From CAZGTQ01 sp964528575 (GTDB lineage Bacteria; Planctomycetota; UBA1135; GCA-002686595), in NCBI GenBank assembly GCA_964528575.1, contig CAZGTQ010000177.1, positions 1 to 8,031 on the forward strand: a DNA stretch of 8,031 bases. The letters are read 5' to 3'. Numbering within the stretch: position 1 is the first letter of the stretch; every line of letters begins with the position of its first letter. Under the pieces are notes generated by a model that was given only the letters and a program-made list of their open reading frames with translations, was not told where the DNA came from and did no database searches. Made by a program: the position numbers and the translations under genes. Positions 1 through 8,031 of the stretch are shown in pieces.

Positions 1-295
1 AGCGCGCATCGGGCGCGACGCGGACGCTCAGCGGCTCGTTCGGGCGCTCGGTCCCGAACAGCTCGTCGGGCGCGTGCTCCATCGCTGCGACGATCGGCGC
101 GAGCGCGTGCGCGATCGGTTCCGCGCTCGCGTCGCCGCGCCGGAAGACGACGGCGCCGTCGACCGCGATGCTCCCGTCCGCGGCGATCAGCACGCTCGCG
201 CGCTCCGCGGGGAACGGGCGCGGCTCGACGGCGCACGCGCAGACGAGCACGAGCGCCGGTACGAGGAGGAGCGGGGCGCGCATGTTCGCGTTCAT
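1..295 (-). CDS. ExbD/TolR-like periplasmic-domain lipoprotein, copy 2 (3' end outside window)
   Basis: The first 98 residues of a gene that runs off the left edge. It starts at ATG 295-293, overlapping the stop codon of the preceding gene by one base (TGATG), so translation is probably coupled; no separate ribosome site is visible. An in-frame ATG at 283-281 is an alternative start. The N-terminus is a hydrophobic signal (LLLVPALVLV) followed by CAC; the second cysteine (C21, context LVCAC) fits a relaxed lipobox, so a lipoprotein is likely. Next comes IAADGSIAVDGAVVF, then a helix (ALAPIVAAME) and a strand ending SVRVAPDAR. This order (strand, short hairpin with DG, helix, strand ending in a D-x-R-like step) matches the periplasmic domain of ExbD/TolR. 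It is a paralog of the adjacent gene and aligns to it without gaps over the visible domain. Any energy-coupling role is inference. The last helix of the domain lies outside the window. Confidence 0.78.
   Translation of the reverse strand, partial: MNANMRAPLLLVPALVLVCACAVEPRPFPAERASVLIAADGSIAVDGAVVFRRGDASAEPIAHALAPIVAAMEHAPDELFGTERPNEPLSVRVAPDAR
116..188. repeat. Direct repeat shared by the two ExbD-like paralogs, copy A
   Basis: Positions 116-188 match 862-934 in the same orientation at 67 of 73 bases by hand alignment, with an exact 36-base match (116-151 = 862-897). The offset is 746 bases. Both copies encode the same piece of the ExbD-like domain, in the same frame. Confidence 0.9.
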
Positions 296-1014
296 CAGAA
301 GCCGAGGGACTCGTGGAGCGTGCCGGTCCATGACAACGGCACGGAGGACGGGAGGGGGCAGGGGACCCAGTCGACCTGCTCGTCGAGCGCGACGAGCGCG
401 GCCGCCAAGTCGCGCCATGCGACTTCGCTCTCGCACCGGACCGCGGGCTTCGCGTCCTCGCCCGCGATCGTGCGCACGCTGAACCCGTCGGGATCGGGCG
501 ATTCGATGCGCACGTCCGCCCCGACGAGCTCGAAGACGTGCCGGACGGACCCGCTCTCGCCGCGCTCGATCCGCCACAACGGATGGGGCCCGGCGGCGGG
601 GAGGGCGCACGCCAGGCCGACCGCTTCGAGCTCCTCGATCGGAAGAAGCACAAGGACCGCACCGCTCCCCGGCGTGCCGAGGTCGAGCCGCCAGATCGAG
701 ACCTGCCGCGACAGGCACGCCGCGACGAGCGGCACGAAGTCGGCGAAACGCGCCTCGGGATCGATCGACACCGTCGCGACCCCGTCGGGCAGCTCGACGC
801 CGAGTGCCTCGTGGTGCCGGCGCTCCATCGCCGCGGCGACCGGCGCGAGCGCCTGGACGAGCGGTTCCGCGCTCGCGTCGCCGCGCCGGAAGACGACCGC
901 GCCATCGACGGCGATCGTCCCGTCCGCCGCGATCGCGACCGTCGGCTCCGGCTCGGCGCCGCACGCGCACGCGAGCGCGGCGACGGCGAGCGCGGCGAAT
1001 CGACCGCGCATCAT
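295..1014 (-). CDS. ExbD/TolR-like periplasmic-domain lipoprotein, copy 1
   Basis: A 239-residue protein and first gene of a two-gene minus-strand unit. Two ATGs stand in tandem (1014 and 1011). A GGAG at 1020-1017 lies 2 nt from the first and 5 nt from the second, so the second may be the true start. The signal peptide FAALAVAALACAC ends in two cysteines (C16, C18), either acceptable to a relaxed lipobox. Residues about 24-110 look like the ExbD/TolR periplasmic domain: a strand with IAADGTIAVDG, a helix (LVQALAPVAAAMERR), a strand (ATVSIDPEARF), a second helix (FVPLVAACLSR) and a final strand (VSIWRLDLG). Unlike true ExbD there is no N-terminal membrane helix with the proton-pathway aspartate; a lipoprotein signal replaces it. 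Residues about 115-239 are an additional region (ending LHESLGF) that I do not recognise. The assignment rests on pattern similarity and needs a profile search; the coding call itself is firm. Confidence 0.82.
   Translation of the reverse strand: MMRGRFAALAVAALACACGAEPEPTVAIAADGTIAVDGAVVFRRGDASAEPLVQALAPVAAAMERRHHEALGVELPDGVATVSIDPEARFADFVPLVAACLSRQVSIWRLDLGTPGSGAVLVLLPIEELEAVGLACALPAAGPHPLWRIERGESGSVRHVFELVGADVRIESPDPDGFSVRTIAGEDAKPAVRCESEVAWRDLAAALVALDEQVDWVPCPLPSSVPLSWTGTLHESLGF
862..934. repeat. Direct repeat shared by the two ExbD-like paralogs, copy B
   Basis: Partner of the 116-188 copy. It encodes the corresponding segment of the upstream paralog. It is a gene-duplication remnant or a gene-conversion tract rather than a mobile repeat; no terminal inverted repeats or target duplication are seen. 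Confidence 0.9.
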
Positions 1015-1081
1015 GGCTCCAGCGTACCGAACACGCCTGGCGACGCGATCCCCGCTCTCGTAAGCTCGCCGCGCCAGCGCC
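1015..1081. promoter_or_regulatory. Divergent intergenic spacer, presumed to hold promoters for both directions
   Basis: A 67-bp spacer separates the start codons of the minus-strand lipoprotein pair and the plus-strand kinase gene, so both transcription units probably start in or near it. No convincing -35/-10 pair is visible on either strand. The only ribosome-site candidate is GGAG (1020-1017) for the minus-strand gene. The kinase ATG at 1082 has no purine-rich Shine-Dalgarno upstream and may be leaderless or weakly initiated. The regulatory role is inferred from layout alone. Confidence 0.35.
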
Positions 1082-4207
<3,126 letters not shown>

Positions 4208-4212
4208 GTATC

Positions 4213-4240
4213 CGCGGAGGCGCCCGCGTCTCTCCTTCTC
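4213..4240 (+). terminator. Weak hairpin plus pyrimidine tract downstream of the kinase gene
   Basis: Six bases after the kinase stop, CGCGG (4213-4217) and CCGCG (4224-4228) form a 5-bp stem with a 6-nt loop. A pyrimidine run (TCTCTCCTTCTC, about 4229-4240) follows. The run is not a true T tract and the stem is short, so this is only a possible terminator between the kinase gene and the barrel gene. Confidence 0.22.
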
Positions 4241-4313
4241 TGCTATCGTCCCGCATTGCTCGCTGCCGCGGGGCGTTTGCTCACGCGCCGACGGTGAGCG
4301 TCCATCGCAATCT

Positions 4314-4322
4314 GGAAAGGGG
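4314..4322 (+). promoter_or_regulatory. Ribosome binding site of the barrel lipoprotein gene
   Basis: GGAAAGGGG lies 4 nt before ATG 4327. It is the clearest Shine-Dalgarno-like purine run in the window, which suggests strong translation of this gene, as expected for an abundant envelope protein. It fixes the start codon. The rest of the 119-bp gap (4208-4326) shows no convincing promoter. Confidence 0.6.
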
Positions 4323-4326
4323 ACAC

Positions 4327-4980
4327 ATGAACCATCGCTTGTTCGCGTCGCTTGCAGCGGCCGCGCTCCTCGCTTCCTGCGCTTCCACTCCGCGCACGCC
4401 GGCCTTCGCGTTCGGCGAAGTCGCGACGCCGGTGGCCCACGAGGCCGCAGCGGCGCCCTCTGCGCCGGCCGTCCAGCCGGAGCCCGCGGCGCCGCCCGTG
4501 CAGGACCGTTACGGCCCCGCGGGCGGGGAGTCGCTGCTCAGCCTCGGCGTGACGTTGCAGTCGCGCGAGACCGAGCCGGACGTCGGCGAGGACACGACCG
4601 ACTCGACGCTGTTCGGCCAGGTCGGCTTCGGCTACTTCCTCGCCGACGAGCACGAGATCGGGGCGCAGTTCCTCGGCGTGCTCAACAGTCCCGACGAGGG
4701 CGACGACGTCGTCTTCCTCGCGATTTCGCCGTACTACAACTACAACTTCCGCGCGAACCCGCGCACGTGGTGGTACGTCGGTCCGCACGTCGGTCTCGCG
4801 TTCATCGACTTCGGCGGCGAGTCGGAGAGCGAGCTCGCGTACGGCGTGCACGTCGGCATGCGACAGTGGATCTCACCGGACGCCGCGTTCTTCGTCGAGC
4901 CGCGCTACACGATCACGGAGTTCGGCGACACGGACATCACGACGTTCGACATCCTGCTCGGCCTGGACGTCGCTCTCTGA
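4327..4980 (+). CDS. Lipidated outer-membrane beta-barrel protein
   Basis: A 217-residue protein. The start at 4327 is supported by the purine-rich site just upstream and by an excellent lipoprotein signal: MNHRLFASLAAAALLASC, with lipobox LASC and lipidation at C18. An Ala/Pro-rich linker (about 35-60: APSAPAVQPEPAAPP) follows. Residues about 68-217 alternate hydrophobic and polar residues with many aromatics and glycines: SLLSLGVTLQS, LFGQVGFGYFL, EIGAQFLGVL, AISPYYNYNF, WWYVGPHVGLAFIDFGG, ELAYGVHVGMRQW, AAFFVEPRYTI and TTFDILLGLDVAL. This gives about eight strands in 150 residues, as in small OmpA/OmpW-type barrels. Acidic loops (SRETEPDVGEDTTDS, NSPDEGDD) probably face outside. The chain ends in VAL, not the usual terminal Phe. 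The function is not known: small barrels can be structural anchors, adhesins or pores. The next gene begins 5 bp after the stop, so the two are probably co-transcribed. Confidence 0.85.
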   Translation: MNHRLFASLAAAALLASCASTPRTPAFAFGEVATPVAHEAAAAPSAPAVQPEPAAPPVQDRYGPAGGESLLSLGVTLQSRETEPDVGEDTTDSTLFGQVGFGYFLADEHEIGAQFLGVLNSPDEGDDVVFLAISPYYNYNFRANPRTWWYVGPHVGLAFIDFGGESESELAYGVHVGMRQWISPDAAFFVEPRYTITEFGDTDITTFDILLGLDVAL

Positions 4981-4985
4981 ACCGC

Positions 4986-6062
4986 GTGCAGCGCGCCTCC
5001 GACGTGCGTTGCCTGCTGCTCGTCCTCCTCGCCGCGTCCTGCGCGGCGCCGGAGCGAACCCGGACGACGTCGCTCGCGCCCGCGCTCGTTCCGACCGGCG
5101 AGGGGGGCGAGGTCTGGATCTTCACGAGCGCGTCCGCGGCTCGGTACGCACCGGGACCGCGCAACGAGTACCGCGAGCACCGCGCGAGCGCGCCCCCGCC
5201 TCCCCGAGGCGCGGGGCAGCCGCGTGGAGCCGCGCTCGACCTGCGCGAGGGGCGCGCGTGCGTTCCGTACGAGCGATCCCTCGCGTTGGTCGACATCGCC
5301 AACGCGCAAGTCGAATACGCCCCCTCTTCGCTCGACGCGCCGATCGAGGCGGTCGCGATCCACGGTGAGCTCGTGGGCGTCGTCGCCGGCGGCGAGGTCG
5401 CCGTGATCGACTTCTACACGAAGGAGCCGGTCGTCGAGCCCGCGAGCCTGTCGAGCTGGGAACCGCCGTTCGGCGGCGGCGGCCGCCTCCTGTACGCGTA
5501 CCCGCACTCCCGCGACGAGCTGAGCCTGGTCTGGTTCGAGGAGCCCGGCTTCGGCTCCGACAGCCAGGGGCTCGTCGAGCGTCGCAGCCGCGCCGGCGGC
5601 GAGTGGCGCACGCGCGGCGACGTCGCGATCCGCGGCGGGATGATGACGTATCTCGACGCGTGTGCGAGTGCGGGCGGCGCGCTCTACCTCGCCGGCATCC
5701 GCGAGGACTACAAGAAGACGCCGTGGAACGCGGGCCAGCTCGGCACGCTCGAGCAGATCCTCGTCGTGTATCGCCTCGACCCGGACAGCCGCGAGCTGCG
5801 CAACGTCGTCTGGCAGCCGGCGGAGATCCGCGGCGACCGCGGCTCGCAGGTCTCCGACGTCGCCGTCGGCCAAGGCCTCGTTGCGCTCGTCGAGAGCGGC
5901 AATCGCCTGCTCGTCTTCCGCGAGGTGCCCGGCAACACCGGCACAGCGAGCCTGGAGTACGACAGCCGCTACGACGCGGACATCGGCATCGCATGGATCG
6001 CCGCCGACCGCATCGCCGTCTCGGACGGCGCGTCGACGTGGGTCGTCGACGTGGGGCGTTGA
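4986..6062 (+). CDS. Probable beta-propeller lipoprotein, function unknown
   Basis: A 358-residue protein if translation starts at GTG 4986, 5 bp after the barrel gene's stop. An alternative GTG at 5004 gives 352 residues and a very short signal. The frame stays open further upstream (an ATG at 4767), but that stretch is Arg/His-rich and overlaps the barrel gene, so I reject it. The signal CLLLVLLAASC contains a lipobox, with lipidation at C19. A low-complexity stretch (SAPPPPRGAG) leads into repeated strand-rich units that read like propeller blades: RSLALVDIANAQVEY, EAVAIHGELVGVVAG, EVAVIDFYTKEP, ELSLVWFEE, ALYLAGIREDYK, ILVVYRLDPDSRELR, QVSDVAVGQGLVALVESG, NRLLVFREVPG and IGIAWIAADRIAVSD. 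I see no catalytic motif. The likely place is the inner face of the outer membrane or the surface, perhaps as a partner of the barrel encoded just upstream. No Shine-Dalgarno is visible, which suggests coupling to that gene. The fold call is inferred. Confidence 0.8.
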   Translation: MQRASDVRCLLLVLLAASCAAPERTRTTSLAPALVPTGEGGEVWIFTSASAARYAPGPRNEYREHRASAPPPPRGAGQPRGAALDLREGRACVPYERSLALVDIANAQVEYAPSSLDAPIEAVAIHGELVGVVAGGEVAVIDFYTKEPVVEPASLSSWEPPFGGGGRLLYAYPHSRDELSLVWFEEPGFGSDSQGLVERRSRAGGEWRTRGDVAIRGGMMTYLDACASAGGALYLAGIREDYKKTPWNAGQLGTLEQILVVYRLDPDSRELRNVVWQPAEIRGDRGSQVSDVAVGQGLVALVESGNRLLVFREVPGNTGTASLEYDSRYDADIGIAWIAADRIAVSDGASTWVVDVGR

Positions 6063-6075
6063 GCCGCGTCAACGC
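6056..6075. terminator. Perfect inverted repeat across the convergent stop codons
   Basis: GCGTTGA (6056-6062) and TCAACGC (6069-6075) form a perfect 7-bp stem with a 6-nt loop (GCCGCG). The plus-strand stop TGA (6060-6062) and the minus-strand stop (6069-6071) lie inside the two arms. A hairpin is therefore predicted at the 3' end of both transcripts. There is no T tract on either side, so it may be a bidirectional 3'-end structure, or simply a result of both genes ending in a CGT codon plus TGA. Confidence 0.35.
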
Positions 6076-8031
6076 GCTCGCCAGCCGAGCGTCACCAACT
6101 CGTCCATCCCCGCGCGCACGTCGATCGTCTCCGGCTCGATCGCTACGTCGGCCGGGTCGACGACGAAGCGATAGTTGCCGCTCGCGAGCGCGCGCACGGT
6201 CGCGACGCCGTCTTCGTCGAAGCGCAGCTTGCGCCAGTGGAGCGTGCCGACGGGATACGCCGCGCCGACGTCGGCCGCGAGGTGCGTCTCGAGCAAGAGC
6301 ATGTCGTGGTCGTCCGGCGGCCCGTCGGCCCAGGTGAAGCGCAGCGTTGCCCCGCGCTCGAGCTCGATCACGCGGCGGGTCTCGGCGCGCGCGACGATCG
6401 GGACGCCGGGCACGAAGAGCGGCGTATAGCCGGCGCGCATCGCGTCGACGTGCAGGTCCGCGTTGCCGGCGGGGAGCTCGAGCCGCAGCCAGCCGTCGGG
6501 ATCCGGCACGCGCCACGGCGCGAAGTCGATCGTCTCGACGTACTCGCGCGTCGCGTCGGGCCGCCAAGCGACGTACGCGATCGGCACGGGCTCGCCCGTC
6601 GCGGCGTCGACGACGCGGTAGACGAGCTCGCCCACGGATGGGAGCTCGAAATCGACGTCGGTCGTGCCCGCCGTGACGTCCCGCCGCACTTGATCGGTGG
6701 GTCCTGACGACACGCCCACCCGATACGTCTCGCCCACGTCCGGCACGTCGATCGAGAAACGGCCGTCGGGGCCGGTCCGCGCCAATCCGTGCAGCGATCC
6801 GCCGTTCCTCGCGAAGACGCGCATCCCGAGAGCCGGCGATCCGTCGCTGAACCCGACGCGACCCGCGATCGGCGCCTGGGGCACGCGCACGCCGAAGTCG
6901 TGGACGCGCTCGCCGTCCTCGGCGACGTCGAGCGTCGCCGTGCGCTCGACGATCCAGCGTCCCTCGACGCGATCGCCGATGCGAGCGACGAGCGTGACCT
7001 CGCCCGGCTCGACGTCGACCAGTCGGTAGCGTCCGTCGCCCGCGCTGCCGCCGCCTCCGCCGCGCGTCGGACCGCGCCACTCGACGCGCGCCTCGCACGG
7101 CTGGCCGTTCAACCGCACCGTGCCGGACACGACCGCGGCCGGCGGATCCGGCTCGAGCGCGATCGCGAGCCACGTCACCGAGCCCGGCGCGCCGAGCCGC
7201 TCGACGGCCTCGCGTGCGCGCCCGAGCGTCTCGTGCCACGCGTCGACGCGCTGGTTCTCGCTCGCGGGCACGAGCGCGGACGAGCGAAAGCGGCCCTCCG
7301 CGTCCGTCGTCACCGCAGAACCCTTGCTCTCGGGAACGAGGCGCCAATCCTCGGGCAGCGTCGCGAGCCACTCTGGAGCGTTCTCGCTCGCGCGCAGCCG
7401 TCGCAGCGACGACGGAGCGTTCGCGAAGCCGACCGTCGCTCCCGGGACCGGGCGCCCGTCCGCGTCGCGCACGACCCCCTCGACGAACGCGCCGCGGGTG
7501 ATGCGCAGCACGAGCGGCGCCCCGAGCTCGTCCGGGTCGAGCACCGCGCTCAGCCGACACCACCCGGGCGCGCTCAGGTCGAGCTCGATGCGCCCGTCGT
7601 AGCGGTTCGGTACGAGCGGCACGTCGAAGCGGCCGTCCGGGCCGAGCTCGATCGGCTCGGGACGCGCGCGCTCGAGCCGCGCTCCCGGCACCGGAGCGCC
7701 GGTGACGAAGTCGACGACCTGGCCGCTCACGCGCGTCCCGCGCTCGAGCAGGAAGTCGCGGGCGACGCGCTCGACGCGATGGGGGACGAGGACCTGCTCG
7801 CGCGCCGTCGCGTGCTCGCTCGACCACGACGTCACGTTGACGGGGAACGCGACCGGCACGCCCTCGAGCGCGTATTGGCCGCTCGCGTCGCTCGTCGCCG
7901 CGCCGATCTCGGCGTCCAAGCCGCCGGCGAGCGTGAAGACGAGCTCCGCGCCCGCGACAGGCTCGCGGCTCTGCGCATCGAGCACGCGACCGTGGAACGT
8001 CGTCGTCGGAGTGAGCTCGACGATCGCCCAG
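6069..8031 (-). CDS. Large carboxypeptidase-regulatory-like multi-repeat protein (5' end outside window)
   Basis: The C-terminal 653 residues of a gene that enters from the right edge. The frame is open to the last base, so the GTG at 7985 is internal and the start and any signal peptide are not seen. The protein is a string of beta-sandwich modules of the carboxypeptidase-regulatory-like (CarboxypepD_reg) type. Their openings are FHGRVLDAQSREPVAGAEL (residues 12-30 of the visible part), VSGQVVDFVTGAPVPGARL (101-119), VEGVVRDADGRPVPGATV (183-200), VSGTVRLNGQP (301-311), IAGRVGFSDGSPALGMRVF (388-406) and YRVVDAATGEPVPIAYV (471-487), with matching TDAEGRF, TGPDGRF and TSDASGQY turns. The last 90 residues lack the signature. 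A run of five glycines lies in module 4. No enzymatic motif is seen. Such proteins are usually secreted or envelope-attached and structural or binding. It converges on the propeller gene with 6 bp between the stops. Confidence 0.9.
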   Translation of the reverse strand, partial: WAIVELTPTTTFHGRVLDAQSREPVAGAELVFTLAGGLDAEIGAATSDASGQYALEGVPVAFPVNVTSWSSEHATAREQVLVPHRVERVARDFLLERGTRVSGQVVDFVTGAPVPGARLERARPEPIELGPDGRFDVPLVPNRYDGRIELDLSAPGWCRLSAVLDPDELGAPLVLRITRGAFVEGVVRDADGRPVPGATVGFANAPSSLRRLRASENAPEWLATLPEDWRLVPESKGSAVTTDAEGRFRSSALVPASENQRVDAWHETLGRAREAVERLGAPGSVTWLAIALEPDPPAAVVSGTVRLNGQPCEARVEWRGPTRGGGGGSAGDGRYRLVDVEPGEVTLVARIGDRVEGRWIVERTATLDVAEDGERVHDFGVRVPQAPIAGRVGFSDGSPALGMRVFARNGGSLHGLARTGPDGRFSIDVPDVGETYRVGVSSGPTDQVRRDVTAGTTDVDFELPSVGELVYRVVDAATGEPVPIAYVAWRPDATREYVETIDFAPWRVPDPDGWLRLELPAGNADLHVDAMRAGYTPLFVPGVPIVARAETRRVIELERGATLRFTWADGPPDDHDMLLLETHLAADVGAAYPVGTLHWRKLRFDEDGVATVRALASGNYRFVVDPADVAIEPETIDVRAGMDELVTLGWRAR

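Noticed and set aside
4241..4249. TGCTATCGT, an extended -10-like element before the barrel gene
   Set aside because: It matches 4 of 6 positions of the -10 consensus plus the TG, but no -35 partner lies at proper spacing. It is too weak to annotate in isolation.
4767..4985. Early ATG start for the propeller lipoprotein
   Set aside because: The region overlaps the barrel gene in another frame, encodes Arg/His-rich sequence and would place the signal peptide internally. GTG 4986 is preferred.
5122..7827. Minus-strand open frame of about 900 codons
   Set aside because: It is antisense to the propeller gene and a shifted frame of the carboxypeptidase-regulatory-like gene. Its product is extremely Arg/Ala-rich without domains, as expected for shadow frames in very GC-rich DNA.

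Overview
This is a very G+C-rich, densely coded stretch of chromosome from a Gram-negative bacterium. The main clues are an outer-membrane barrel protein, several lipoprotein signal peptides, a receptor-type Ser/Thr kinase fused to a formylglycine-generating-enzyme (FGE/SUMF1)-like domain, and a large protein built of carboxypeptidase-regulatory-like repeats. This combination is typical of Planctomycetota and of some Myxococcota. I favour a high-GC planctomycete, but the sequence alone does not decide it. I see no rRNA, tRNA, CRISPR, insertion sequence or phage signature.

Layout. Positions 1-1014 (minus strand) hold two tandem paralogous lipoprotein genes. They overlap by one base (TGATG), and the downstream copy is cut by the window edge. 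Both carry a domain that resembles the periplasmic domain of ExbD/TolR but is attached to a lipoprotein signal instead of a transmembrane helix. A 67-bp divergent spacer (1015-1081) separates them from a 1041-residue plus-strand gene (1082-4207). That gene encodes a cytoplasmic Ser/Thr kinase, one membrane helix, about four extracytoplasmic beta-sandwich (Ig-like) modules and a C-terminal FGE-like domain that has lost the catalytic cysteines. After a 119-bp gap come two plus-strand lipoprotein genes only 5 bp apart: a lipidated eight-stranded-type outer-membrane barrel (4327-4980) and a probable beta-propeller lipoprotein (4986-6062). The latter meets, tail to tail and with only 6 bp between stop codons, a long minus-strand gene (6069 to beyond 8031) encoding a repetitive carboxypeptidase-regulatory-like surface or periplasmic protein.

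How the genes may work together. All products are predicted to be in or facing the cell envelope. The kinase could sense an extracytoplasmic ligand through its Ig/FGE-like part and signal inward. The ExbD-like lipoproteins, divergently transcribed from the same short spacer, are candidate partners or targets, but this is inference from position only. The most noteworthy points are the locally near-identical block shared by the two ExbD-like paralogs, the ExbD-like fold on lipoproteins, the pseudo-FGE receptor kinase, and a perfect inverted repeat that includes both convergent stop codons. I found no evidence of a complete, clearly new multi-gene system such as a defence or mobile element.
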